Assembly (NCBI GenBank): GCA_023387985.1
Contig: JAEWHC010000009.1
Span: 1,375,924 to 1,439,923, forward strand
Direction: 5' to 3'
DNA: 64,000 bases
Origin: Bacteroidota bacterium
GTDB lineage: Bacteria; Bacteroidota; Bacteroidia; Chitinophagales; Chitinophagaceae
Below are positions 17,169 to 26,385 of this stretch, one piece after another. Position numbers and translations under genes: made by a program. The notes under the pieces were generated by a model, which saw only the letters and a program-made list of their open reading frames with translations, did not search any database and was not told the DNA's origin. The number at the start of each line of letters is the position of its first letter. Position 1 is the stretch's first letter.

Positions 17169-17331
17169 CAACTTATTCATTTTTGTGTTTTCATGGAGGA
17201 TTTTCAATGGCAAATGCGCTGTTAAAAAAGCCGTGAATGTTGAAATGTGAAGAACCGTTTTCGGGGTTGCCAATAAATGACAGATATATTGCGTTTTGGA
17301 TCGAAACGTAACAGACTTACAACCCTATCGC

Positions 17332-20300
17332 ATGAAGATTTCCGCAACTGTACCGACCGCAGGACTAAGATGGCTGGCTGTCATTTTTATATTTCAGCTT
17401 TATACGGTTTCAGTATCCGCACAGGCTAGTTATATGACAAAAGATGAAGACCGGTACCAGCAGTTCCGGCTTGCCCGCCAGTTTTTCGATGAGAATAAAT
17501 TTGAAACGGCTTACCCTTTATTTGCCGAGTTGGAAAGGAGGATGGAAGAGGAAACCGAACGCAACAAACAATTTGAAAAAGAGGCGCTTGAATTTTACAT
17601 CATAGCCTGCCAGCTGATGCAGGGTTCGCAAACCGCATATCCGGCCGCGGAGGCCTATATGAACAGCAATGCCAATGAAACCTATAAAAGGAAAATGGCT
17701 TACTTCCTTGGACGCTCTCATTTTCAGCATGAAAAATATGCAGAAGCCATCCAGGTATTTGAACAGGTTGACCGCTCTATGCTGAGTGGCGAATTGCTGG
17801 ATGCGTATGAATTTATGCTGGGCTATAGTTATTTCACCCAAAGCAATTACAATGCTGCGGAGCCGTTGCTTTCCGGCGTAAAAGACCGCCAGGAATCACC
17901 ATATTACACAGATGCGAATTATTACTATGGCGTGATCGCCTTTGGCAAAAAAAGATACCGCCAGGCGCAGCAGGCTTTCAATATTGCCAAAACGAATAAA
18001 AATTATTCGTTGATGATCCCTTATTATGAAGCATCGCTTGCCTATGCCCTCGGGCAAAAGGAAAAAGCGCTGGAACTTGCGGAGCAGGCATACCGCAGCG
18101 GCTCTTCCCATTACCGGGTGCCCTTAATGCAATTGCTTGGTCATGCATATTTTGAGAAAGGAGATTACCAAAAGGCCAAACCTTATCTTGAAAATTTTGT
18201 AAAGCAATCGCCGCAGGTCAGCCGTGAAGACCTTTACGAACTCGCTTACATTTATTATACTGAAAAGCAATATGAGCAAGCCATCGAACAATTCAAACCA
18301 TTGGCCGGCGGACAGGACAGTCTTAGCCAGCACGCCATGTATTTACTGGGAGATGCCTATCTTAAAACCAATCAAAAGGCCAATGCCAGGAACGCATTTT
18401 TGTTTGGAAGCCAGAATGGCACTGTGCCATCGTTTCGCGAACAGAGTCTTTTCCATTATGGCAAGCTGAGTTTTGAGCTCGGTTTTGATGATGAAGCGTT
18501 GAGTGCCCTGCGCCGGTACCGGAACGAATTTCCCCAGGGAAGAATGAACCAGGAGGCACAGGAGATCATGCTGGGTGCGCTGGCCAATTCAAGCAACTAT
18601 AAAGACGCGCTGGATCTCTACCGCAACATGCCGCAAAAAACTGAAACGGCTACCCGGTTGTATCCTTCCATTGCTTTCAACCGGGCGCAGGAATTGATGA
18701 ACAGTGGCCAGGCAGCCGCCGCGGAAGTGCTGCTTGATGATATTTTGCGCAGCCATGCGAACAGCGGTGCCGCCGCGTTGGCCGCATTTTGGAAAGGAGA
18801 GCTGCATTATCGCCGCGCACAGTACCCCCAGGCGCAAAACATGTTAGAGCGTTATCTTCAACAGGTGGTGGAAAGTGGCGAAGCCACCCAGGCCAATGCC
18901 TGGTACAATCTGGGATATGTGCAGCTGTACCGTGAAAATTACCGCGATGCGCTAAATGCCTTTGAAAAGATCCGCAACCAGCGCTGGGATAATCCCAATC
19001 AGCAACAGGACGTTTTACTCAGGCTTGCCGACGCAAGTTTCATGCTCAAAGATTATAACAAAGCCCTTGGCATTTATCAGCAGGTTGAACGGTCGGGTGG
19101 TGCAGGTGCAGACTATGCGCTTTACCAACAAGCCATAATTAAGGGAGCCCAAAATCGTCCGGCAGAAAAAATTGCCATGTTGCAGCAGCTTGACCGGCAA
19201 TATTCAAACAGTTCGCTCAATCAACGCGCCCACATGGAAACGGCGGAAACGTACCTTGCCAATGAGGAATATGCGAAAGCCCTTCCCTTCCTCGACCAGG
19301 TAATTAAAGGCTCCGGCAGCAGTGCTCTAAAACCTGAAGCGCATTTGAAATCAGGTCTTGCCTATATAAATCTCAACCGCAATGAAGAAGCGTTGAGGCA
19401 GTTCCAGATCCTGCTGGAAAATTATCCGCAGTCGAAGGAAGCCAATGAAGCCATTGACAATATCCGGAACATTTATGTTGAACTTGGCCGGCCGAATGAA
19501 TATGTACAATTGCTGCAAAAAATGGGCAGGCAGGTTGATGCCGGTGTGGCGGACAGCCTGATGTATGCAAGCGCAGAACTTCAGCTGGCCGATGGTAAAA
19601 ACGAACAGGCCGTACAATCGCTGACCAGCTACCTGGAAAAGTATCCCAACGGAAGATATTCGATCGCAGCAAATTATAACCTTGCACGCATTTATGACGA
19701 TCAGAAGCAGCAATCCAAAGCCATCCCGCATTGGAAAGCCCTGGCCGATAAAGTGCCCAACGAATACGGAACTGCCGCACTCACCCGGATGGCCCGTCAT
19801 TTTTATTTTGATGAAAAAAATTACAACACTGCAAAGGGTTATTATCAAAAACTGCTTGAACAGGCTTCCGCAGAAACGGACCGGCTTGAAGCACTCCGCG
19901 GACTCATTCGCAGCAATTACTACCTGGAGCAATATGCACAAGCTATTCCCATTGCCAACGACCTGCTAAAGCTCAGCAGCGCAACGGCCGATGACCGCGT
20001 TTTTGCAAATCTTGTTTTAGGCAAACAGGCCATGAAAGAAAGCCGGAAAGCCGAAGCTGCCACGTATTTCAGCCAGGTGGCCAAATCTTCAAAAAGCGAA
20101 TTTGGCGCAGAAGCCGCCTATTGGGTCGCTTTTCTTAAATATGAAGAAAATAAACTTACTGAGGCGGAAGCTGAAGCATTTGATGTAATCAAGAAATTTG
20201 GCTCATATGAGCTCTGGGTAACCAAAAGTTACCTGCTACTTGGCGATATTTTTATGAAGCAAAAGGATTATTTTAATGCCAAAGCCACCTTTAACAGCGT

Positions 20301-20400
20301 TGCTGAAAATGCCACAATCCCGGAACTGCAGAAAGAAGCCGCTGAAAAACTGAAAGCGGCGGAGCAAGCATCAGCAGCTGCAAACAAAATCATTCAATAA
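17332..20400 (+). CDS. Large exported TPR-repeat protein
   Basis: 1022 residues from ATG 17332, which begins a signal peptide ('WLAVIFIFQLYTVSVSAQ'); a TTG at 17296 would add 12 unlikely residues. Nearly the whole mature part is tetratricopeptide repeats with the W/Y-x-x-G-x-x-Y/F...A-x-x-x-F/Y-x-x pattern, for example 'AYFLGRSHFQHEKYAEAIQVFEQV', 'LAYIYYTEKQYEQAIEQFKPL', 'YNLGYVQLYRENYRDALNAFEKI', 'LRLADASFMLKDYNKALGIYQQV' and 'AAYWVAFLKYEENKLTEAEAEAF'. The repeats form a scaffold in the periplasm. The next gene, six bases on, is an outer-membrane barrel, suggesting a complex. TolA/YbgF-like TPR families are related. Exact role unknown. Confidence 0.88.
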   Translation: MKISATVPTAGLRWLAVIFIFQLYTVSVSAQASYMTKDEDRYQQFRLARQFFDENKFETAYPLFAELERRMEEETERNKQFEKEALEFYIIACQLMQGSQTAYPAAEAYMNSNANETYKRKMAYFLGRSHFQHEKYAEAIQVFEQVDRSMLSGELLDAYEFMLGYSYFTQSNYNAAEPLLSGVKDRQESPYYTDANYYYGVIAFGKKRYRQAQQAFNIAKTNKNYSLMIPYYEASLAYALGQKEKALELAEQAYRSGSSHYRVPLMQLLGHAYFEKGDYQKAKPYLENFVKQSPQVSREDLYELAYIYYTEKQYEQAIEQFKPLAGGQDSLSQHAMYLLGDAYLKTNQKANARNAFLFGSQNGTVPSFREQSLFHYGKLSFELGFDDEALSALRRYRNEFPQGRMNQEAQEIMLGALANSSNYKDALDLYRNMPQKTETATRLYPSIAFNRAQELMNSGQAAAAEVLLDDILRSHANSGAAALAAFWKGELHYRRAQYPQAQNMLERYLQQVVESGEATQANAWYNLGYVQLYRENYRDALNAFEKIRNQRWDNPNQQQDVLLRLADASFMLKDYNKALGIYQQVERSGGAGADYALYQQAIIKGAQNRPAEKIAMLQQLDRQYSNSSLNQRAHMETAETYLANEEYAKALPFLDQVIKGSGSSALKPEAHLKSGLAYINLNRNEEALRQFQILLENYPQSKEANEAIDNIRNIYVELGRPNEYVQLLQKMGRQVDAGVADSLMYASAELQLADGKNEQAVQSLTSYLEKYPNGRYSIAANYNLARIYDDQKQQSKAIPHWKALADKVPNEYGTAALTRMARHFYFDEKNYNTAKGYYQKLLEQASAETDRLEALRGLIRSNYYLEQYAQAIPIANDLLKLSSATADDRVFANLVLGKQAMKESRKAEAATYFSQVAKSSKSEFGAEAAYWVAFLKYEENKLTEAEAEAFDVIKKFGSYELWVTKSYLLLGDIFMKQKDYFNAKATFNSVAENATIPELQKEAAEKLKAAEQASAAANKIIQ

Positions 20401-20406
20401 TTGACT

Positions 20407-22032
20407 ATGAGGATGAAACCTTTGACATACCTGGTCCTGGTCTGTGCTTTAACAGGCGTTGCGAACACTTCCCGTGCGCAGCAGCAACCGCGGACCATAG
20501 ACATTACTTCCACTTTTAAGCCGTCGTTACTGCCGAGTCAGAAGATCAATTTTGCGGCATCTCCTTTCGTTCGTGATAGCAGCAGAAGAGTAATGGCTTA
20601 CCAATTGCCCAACCAGAACCTGCAAATCAAGTTCTTCCCTGCACCGGTATCCCCTCTTGCTTATGAGGGCAAACTGACCGAAACGGCAAAGGACAACTTT
20701 TATGTAAAAGCCGGTTACGGTAATCTCCAATCTCCTTACCTGAAGGCTTTGGCTACGCTTGGTACCAATGAATATTTCAATGGCAATATCCGGCTGGCTT
20801 ACGATGGGGCGAAAGGGGAGCTCATCAAACAAAAATATTCCAATCTGGATCTTGGAATCAATACGGTACAACACCTGGATGAAAACAACAGCCTGGAATT
20901 GTATGGAGGATTTCAGCTTCAATCCACGTACCGTTATGGTGGATTGGACAAAGACTCAGCAGCAAAAGCCAATTCAGAAAAACTTTCCTATACTGATATT
21001 ATGCTGGGAACCCGCCTCAATAACCGCAGTGATAATTCTTTAGGCATAAAAATGGAGGGCAACCTGGAGCTTCATGCTTTTTCGGATAACCACAAAAGCC
21101 GCGAACTCAGCCTCATTTTTGATGTGCCTTTTACCAAAAAATTCAGCGATCAGTTTACAGCTTCCATAAAAGCAAAAGGAATATTCAGCTTCCTTAACAA
21201 GCCATCGGTTGATTACGGAAACCACCTGATCAGTTTTCCAACCCAACTGTCTTTCCTGGCCTTTGAAAATTTAAAAATAAATGCAGGCCTTACCCCGGCG
21301 TTGGCCAATGGAGAGTTTAAGGTTTTGCCCGATGTGTCTGCCGAATTGCTGTTGCCGGATAATAACCTCGTGATCCAGGCAGGGATGTCCGGCTATTTCA
21401 CTGAGCAAACCTATCGCCGCCTTGCCAATATGAATCTTTGGATTGTTGCTCCCGACTCATTGATACATACAAGCACCGTGGAGCTTTTTGGCGCCATCAA
21501 AACGAGCCTGGCAGAAAATGTGCAGCTCCGGGTAAAGGCGGGATATGGCAAAATGCGTAACCTGCCGGTATTTATGATGTCTGGCCGATACCTTGATTCT
21601 TTTAGTGTGGCGAATGCGGATGAGGTAAACCGGATGAATATAACCGCGGAACTGGATTACCATATTTCGGATAAAGTGAGCTGGAATACCAGCCTCACCG
21701 TGAACAAATATGGTGATGTAAATGTTACTTCCAAACCTTATGGTTATCTGCCCCTGGAGATCCGCTCCAGCCTGGAATGGAAGCCCATCAATAAACTCTC
21801 AGTAAATGCAGACCTTTATAAATTCAGTGGAGCGTGGTTTAATGAAAAAAATGGAGGAAATCATCGGGGTGATGGAGGCTTTGACCTGAATGCGGGTGCG
21901 GGTTACCGCATCATTCCGGAAATCGGCATTTGGCTCCAAGTTAAAAACCTGTTGGGAATGGACTATACACGCTGGCGTGGATACAGCGCAGTTGGTCAGC
22001 AAATTTTAGGTGGCATAACAATTCATTTATGA
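20407..22032 (+). CDS. TonB-receptor-like outer-membrane beta-barrel protein
   Basis: 541 residues with a signal peptide ending 'GVANTSRAQ'. The mature protein begins 'TIDITSTFKPSLLPSQKINFAASPF', then runs as many amphipathic strands (alternating hydrophobic and polar residues, aromatic girdles) to a C-terminal strand 'AVGQQILGGITIHL'. It lacks the plug domain and TonB box of a full receptor, so it is a plain barrel of TonB-receptor type. Start is ATG 20407 (or 20413). It follows the TPR gene with a six-base gap and precedes the HU/CCDC81-like gene by 22 bp, so all three probably form one operon of envelope proteins. Confidence 0.84.
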   Translation: MRMKPLTYLVLVCALTGVANTSRAQQQPRTIDITSTFKPSLLPSQKINFAASPFVRDSSRRVMAYQLPNQNLQIKFFPAPVSPLAYEGKLTETAKDNFYVKAGYGNLQSPYLKALATLGTNEYFNGNIRLAYDGAKGELIKQKYSNLDLGINTVQHLDENNSLELYGGFQLQSTYRYGGLDKDSAAKANSEKLSYTDIMLGTRLNNRSDNSLGIKMEGNLELHAFSDNHKSRELSLIFDVPFTKKFSDQFTASIKAKGIFSFLNKPSVDYGNHLISFPTQLSFLAFENLKINAGLTPALANGEFKVLPDVSAELLLPDNNLVIQAGMSGYFTEQTYRRLANMNLWIVAPDSLIHTSTVELFGAIKTSLAENVQLRVKAGYGKMRNLPVFMMSGRYLDSFSVANADEVNRMNITAELDYHISDKVSWNTSLTVNKYGDVNVTSKPYGYLPLEIRSSLEWKPINKLSVNADLYKFSGAWFNEKNGGNHRGDGGFDLNAGAGYRIIPEIGIWLQVKNLLGMDYTRWRGYSAVGQQILGGITIHL

Positions 22033-22054
22033 TCTTTCCCTAATTTAGTATTTC

Positions 22055-22618
22055 ATGAAAACCATCTTGCAGCGGTATTTGTTGGAAAAGGGTGAAGTGG
22101 TTCTCCCTGGGATCGGGCAGCTACAGAGAAAATATGTGCCGGCAAAATATGATTTGCCTGAGGCTGCATTTGTACCGCCACATGAAGAAATCGTTTTCAT
22201 TCCGGGAAATCCGGGTTTCCCCTCACAGGATTTGCTTGGTGAGCTGGCCCGCCAAATGGATCAGTCAGAAGAGGAAGCTTTCGAAAAACTTCAACAATAT
22301 GCCTTAGGGATGCAAAGTGAACTGGATATGGGTAAGCGTATTGACTGGTCTCCAATGGGTACGTTTTCATCAGAGCATGGCCATTTTTCCTTCGGCAAAG
22401 AAAATCAAAATGAGCACTTCGTTTTTCCGGCAATTGCCGCCACTCGCCTGAGCAAAACCCGTGTGCATGAAATAACAGTAGGGGATTCTGAAACCACCAC
22501 AGAAAAAATGCAGGAATGGCTCAATCGCGAAGAGGCGAAACCGGACAGGTGGTGGGTATGGCCGCTTGTAGTCTCTGTAGCCGCGGTGGCGCTTATTGTC
22601 TGGAAATTTGTCCGGTAA
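22055..22618 (+). CDS. Tail-anchored HU/CCDC81-like protein
   Basis: 187 residues. The N-terminal part 'LQRYLLEKGEVVLPGIGQLQRKYVPAKY...FVPPHEEIVFIPGNPG' has the 'V.LPGiGqf' pattern of the prokaryotic HU-CCDC81 domain, a relative of histone-like HU. A middle helical segment (about 65-115) resembles the second such domain. Residues 166-187 form one membrane helix at the very C-terminus, so the rest faces the cytoplasm. In other Bacteroidota such domains are fused to SPOR domains that bind septal peptidoglycan; here no SPOR is present. It may link DNA or a protein partner to the inner membrane, which is inference. Third gene of the TPR-barrel operon. Confidence 0.7.
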   Translation: MKTILQRYLLEKGEVVLPGIGQLQRKYVPAKYDLPEAAFVPPHEEIVFIPGNPGFPSQDLLGELARQMDQSEEEAFEKLQQYALGMQSELDMGKRIDWSPMGTFSSEHGHFSFGKENQNEHFVFPAIAATRLSKTRVHEITVGDSETTTEKMQEWLNREEAKPDRWWVWPLVVSVAAVALIVWKFVR

Positions 22619-22669
22619 TTTTCACATCCCTTTTCTGGTTCTTTTCTTCGTTATTGATGTAATCAAATA

Positions 22670-24211
22670 TCACAACGGTATGTTTCCGTGCTTTTTCCTG
22701 GGCCTTTTGGCCACCTTGTTTTCCAGCATGGCAAATGCCTTAATCAGTTTTCTGCGCGTAACCCTTGGTTCAATTACTTCATCTATAAATCCACGTTCGG
22801 CTGCCTGGTAAGGATTTGCAAAAAGATCTCCGAATTCTTTTTCTTTTTCCTTTAATTTTTCCTCAGGATTTGCGGCAGAAGCAATTTCATTTTTGAAAAT
22901 GATTTCGCTTGCGCCCTTGGCGCCCATTACGGCAATTTCGGCGTTTGGCCAGGCAAAATTCAGGTCAGCTCCAATATGTTTGCTATTCATCACGCAATAT
23001 GCTCCGCCATATGCCTTGCGGGTGATCACGGTAACACGGGGAACCGTAGCTTCGCTTAATGCAAACAGCAGTTTAGCCCCATTAGTAATAATGCCATTCC
23101 ATTCCTGGTCGGTGCCGGGCAAAAAGCCCGGCACATCTTCCAGGATCAATAACGGGATATTAAAACAATCACAGAAACGGGTAAAACGGGCACCTTTTTT
23201 TGAACTGTCGATATCCAGTACACCTGCCAGGCTTGCCGGCTGATTGGCCACAATGCCAATACTCCTTCCGGCAATGCGTGCGAAGCCAACAACAATGTTG
23301 GTTGCATAATCTTTATGGATTTCAAAAAAACTGTGCTCATCACAGATTCCTTCGATCACCTCACGCATATCATAGGGTTGGTTCGGGCTTTCCGGCACAA
23401 TATTTTCGAGACTTTCCCGCATCTCTTCTCCAATTTCATAAGGCAATTTCGGAGCCACATCTTCGCAATTCTGTGGCATATAGCTCAATAATTTTTTGAG
23501 CTGGTTTATGCAGTCAAGGTCATTTATAGCGGTTAGGTGGGTTACACCGCTTTTGATGCTGTGTGTTGAAGCTCCGCCAAGTTCTTCGCTGCTGACTTCT
23601 TCATTGGTTACAGTTTTTACCACATTTGGACCGGTAACAAACATATAACTGGTGCCTTCCACCATAATGGTAAAATCGGTCATCGCCGGGCTGTAAACCG
23701 CGCCACCGGCACAGGGCCCCATGATGGCCGAAATCTGAGGCACAACGCCGGAGGATTGCACGTTGCGGTAAAAGATCTCCGCATATCCGCCCAGGGAACG
23801 CACACCCTCCTGGATGCGGGCGCCGCCCGAATCATTGAGCCCGATGACCGGAGCGCCCGCCCGCATGGCCATATCCATGATGCGGCATATTTTTTCGGCA
23901 TGGGTTTCGGAAAGCGCGCCGCCAAAAACGGTGAAATCCTGTGCGAAAACATAAACAAGCCTGCCGCTTACAGTGCCATACCCGGTAATAACACCATCTC
24001 CGTAATATTTTTGTTTGTCCATGCCGAATTCCGTAGTCCGGTGGGTTACCAACCCGCCGATTTCCTCAAAAGAACCGGGGTCCACCAGCACTTCAATCCT
24101 TTCCCTTGCCGTAAGCTTATTTTTTTTATGCTGTATATCGATGCGTTTTTCACCGCCACCGAGTTTACTTTGCCGGATCTTATCCCTGAGTATTTCGTAG
24201 TTTTTGCTCAT
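22670..24211 (-). CDS. Acyl-CoA carboxylase carboxyltransferase (beta) subunit, PccB-type
   Basis: 513-residue carboxyltransferase that moves CO2 from carboxybiotin to an acyl-CoA, most likely propionyl-CoA. Two crotonase-like halves are seen: 'MRAGAPVIGLNDSGGARIQEGVRSLGGYAEIFYRN', 'ISAIMGPCAGGAVYSPAMTDF' (oxyanion-hole glycines) and, in the second half, 'VGFARIAGRSIGIVANQP', 'DVPGFLPGTDQEWNGIITNGAKLL' and 'KAYGGAYCVMNSKHIGADLNFAWPNAEIAVMGAKGA'. The C-terminus 'KKHGNIPL' is typical of PccB. Last gene of the carboxylase operon, 23 bp after the biotin carboxylase gene. Methylmalonyl-CoA decarboxylase alpha (MmdA) is a close relative, but the linked biotin carboxylase supports a carboxylase. Confidence 0.92.
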   Translation of the reverse strand: MSKNYEILRDKIRQSKLGGGEKRIDIQHKKNKLTARERIEVLVDPGSFEEIGGLVTHRTTEFGMDKQKYYGDGVITGYGTVSGRLVYVFAQDFTVFGGALSETHAEKICRIMDMAMRAGAPVIGLNDSGGARIQEGVRSLGGYAEIFYRNVQSSGVVPQISAIMGPCAGGAVYSPAMTDFTIMVEGTSYMFVTGPNVVKTVTNEEVSSEELGGASTHSIKSGVTHLTAINDLDCINQLKKLLSYMPQNCEDVAPKLPYEIGEEMRESLENIVPESPNQPYDMREVIEGICDEHSFFEIHKDYATNIVVGFARIAGRSIGIVANQPASLAGVLDIDSSKKGARFTRFCDCFNIPLLILEDVPGFLPGTDQEWNGIITNGAKLLFALSEATVPRVTVITRKAYGGAYCVMNSKHIGADLNFAWPNAEIAVMGAKGASEIIFKNEIASAANPEEKLKEKEKEFGDLFANPYQAAERGFIDEVIEPRVTRRKLIKAFAMLENKVAKRPRKKHGNIPL

Positions 24212-24234
24212 TGCTGTTGCTTAAAAAATTGAAA

Positions 24235-25710
24235 TTAACTAGACAACCTGCGCTTCCAGCTTGTGCTTTTGTGCTCCACTATACTTAATTTTTTAGTTTG
24301 CTGCATATAAATATGCAGGGCAATCAATGCTGCTGCTTCTGCCTGATGGCGCCTTTCTTCCTGTATTTTTTCGGGGATATAATATTGCTTTACAAAATGG
24401 GTATTGAAATCGCCGCTAATAAATGCAGGATGCCGGAATACAAATTTTCCAAAGGGCAGGGTAGTGGAAACACCCTCAATTTTAAATTGCCGAATGGCCA
24501 GCAACATTTTTTGAATGGCCTGGTCCCGGTCTTTCGCATGCACTATAAGTTTTGCAATGAGGGGGTCATAATAGATGGGTATGTCCATGCCTTCTTCATA
24601 ACCATCATCCACCCGTATTCCATCACCTTCGGGTATGCGGTAGGCGGTAAGTTTGCCAATACTCGGCATAAAATTGTTTAGTGGGTCTTCAGCATAAATG
24701 CGCAGTTCAATCGCATGCCCGTTCATTTGAATAAAATTCTGGTCAATTGGCAGATTTTCGCCCCGTGCTACCATAATTTGCAATTCGACAAGGTCAAGGC
24801 CGGTTATCAGTTCGCTCACCGGATGTTCTACCTGCAACCTTGTATTCATTTCCAGGAAATAGAAATCCCGGTTTTCATCAACAAGAAATTCAACGGTTCC
24901 TGTGCTGTAATAATTGCAGGATTTACCAACAAGTATCGCAGCTTCACCCATGCGGTGACGAAGTTCATCGTCAACAATGGCGGATGGTGTTTCTTCAATT
25001 ACTTTCTGGTGGCGTCGTTGAATACTGCATTCACGCTCATACCCATGAACATAGTTTCCCTGTTTGTCGCCCACGATCTGGATTTCAATATGTCGGGGAG
25101 AAGAAATATACTTTTCTATGAAAACGCTGCCGTCTCCAAAGGCTGAACGGGCTTCACTGATGGCTCTTTCCATCTGTTCTTCAAGATCATCTTCCTTTTC
25201 AACAATGCGCATGCCTTTTCCACCTCCTCCTGCGGAAGCCTTAATCAGGACCGGGTAACCAATCTCTGCAGCGACTGTTTTCGCAATTTTCACATCGTCA
25301 ACAGCTTCATCAATGCCCGGAACCATTGGGATATTGTATTTTTTCACCGCTTCTTTGGCAGCAAGCTTGGAACCCATAATGCGCATGGATTCCGCCGCAG
25401 GTCCGATGAAGGTTATTCCTGCTTCTTCCACCTGGCGGGCAAAATCAGCGTTTTCGCTGAGAAAGCCGTAGCCCGGATGGATACCGTCAACATTGAGCAT
25501 TTTGCAGATCTCAATGATTTTGTCACCACGCAAATAGGATTGCGCAGAAGGAGCAGGACCAAGATAAACCGCTTCATCCGCAAAGCGTACATGCGGAGCT
25601 TCACGATCTGCTTCCGAATAGATGGCCACAGATTTAATGCCCATTTTTTTTACTGTTCTTAAAATGCGCATTGCAATTTCCCCACGGTTGGCAACCAGAA
25701 TTTTTTGCAT
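24235..25710 (-). CDS. accC: Biotin carboxylase subunit of acyl-CoA carboxylase
   Basis: 491-residue ATP-grasp enzyme that carboxylates biotin with bicarbonate and ATP. Motifs: 'KILVANRGEIAMRILRTVKKMGI' (preATP-grasp start), 'VDGIHPGYGFLSENADFA', 'PVLIKASAGGGGKGMRIV' (Gly-rich ATP loop), 'ERECSIQRRHQKVIEE', 'FLEMNTRLQVEHPVSELITGLDLVELQI' (catalytic Glu/Asn/Arg) and 'GHAIELRIYAEDP'. It is longer than plain AccC (about 450) by a 40-residue helical and basic tail, but lacks a biotin domain, which is encoded by the upstream gene. Middle gene of the operon. Confidence 0.93.
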   Translation of the reverse strand: MQKILVANRGEIAMRILRTVKKMGIKSVAIYSEADREAPHVRFADEAVYLGPAPSAQSYLRGDKIIEICKMLNVDGIHPGYGFLSENADFARQVEEAGITFIGPAAESMRIMGSKLAAKEAVKKYNIPMVPGIDEAVDDVKIAKTVAAEIGYPVLIKASAGGGGKGMRIVEKEDDLEEQMERAISEARSAFGDGSVFIEKYISSPRHIEIQIVGDKQGNYVHGYERECSIQRRHQKVIEETPSAIVDDELRHRMGEAAILVGKSCNYYSTGTVEFLVDENRDFYFLEMNTRLQVEHPVSELITGLDLVELQIMVARGENLPIDQNFIQMNGHAIELRIYAEDPLNNFMPSIGKLTAYRIPEGDGIRVDDGYEEGMDIPIYYDPLIAKLIVHAKDRDQAIQKMLLAIRQFKIEGVSTTLPFGKFVFRHPAFISGDFNTHFVKQYYIPEKIQEERRHQAEAAALIALHIYMQQTKKLSIVEHKSTSWKRRLSS

Positions 25711-25747
25711 AATGACGTAGTTTTGTTTTTAGTAAACCGTGATCTGA

Positions 25748-26239
25748 CTATTCCAACTCGATCAATACCTGGTTTTTTTCAACCGGCTGGCCATTTTTTA
25801 CAAGCACTTTTTTTACAACGGCATCCGACTGAATGATGATGCTGTTTTCCATTTTCATGGCTTCAAGGATTAGCACTTTATCTCCTTGCCGGAGCTGCTG
25901 TCCTTCTCTTACGTGAACACTAAGTACAAGCCCTGGCATGGGTGCTTTCACTTCTTGTTGACGATGGGAAGAAGTGGCGGCAAAGCCCAGGGCATCCATC
26001 TGTTGCTCAAGAGGAGTTTTCACGTACACTTCAAAAAGTTCACCATCAATTTCCAAACTGCAATATTTGCCGTCATTCATCCATTTTACCAGGAAGGCAT
26101 TTATCGATTCGTTATTCCGGATGAGATTGATTCTGCCTTCGCTTTTTTCTATGATATCCAGGGCATCTATTTCAGCTTTTGAAATATAGAAAGTTTCTCC
26201 GGCAACCATTACCGTGTAAACCGGTTGTTCGTCAGCCAT
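25748..26239 (-). CDS. Biotinyl carrier subunit of acyl-CoA carboxylase
   Basis: 163 residues from ATG 26239; a frame from 26284 would add 15 residues without similarity. The C-terminal lipoyl-type domain has 'VKAPMPGLVLSVHVREGQQLRQGDKVLILEAMKMENSI', with the biotinylated Lys in EAMKM. The N-terminal half ('YTVMVAGETFYISKAEIDALDIIEK', 'FLVKWMNDGKYCSLEIDGELFEV') matches the linker domain that precedes biotin in propionyl-CoA carboxylase alpha chains. So the alpha chain is split into two genes here. It is the first gene of the three-gene operon, 37 bp before accC. Confidence 0.9.
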   Translation of the reverse strand: MADEQPVYTVMVAGETFYISKAEIDALDIIEKSEGRINLIRNNESINAFLVKWMNDGKYCSLEIDGELFEVYVKTPLEQQMDALGFAATSSHRQQEVKAPMPGLVLSVHVREGQQLRQGDKVLILEAMKMENSIIIQSDAVVKKVLVKNGQPVEKNQVLIELE

Positions 26240-26385
26240 AAGTTTCCGTATTTGATTCTTCAAACAACTATCTGCAAAAAGCAAATAATCCTGTTTCTAC
26301 AAGTTCGTGACTTTTTTTAAAACATAAATATCGCACTGTATAAATTTAGGAAAAATACCATTTACTTTTCCGATAAATTCTACGG

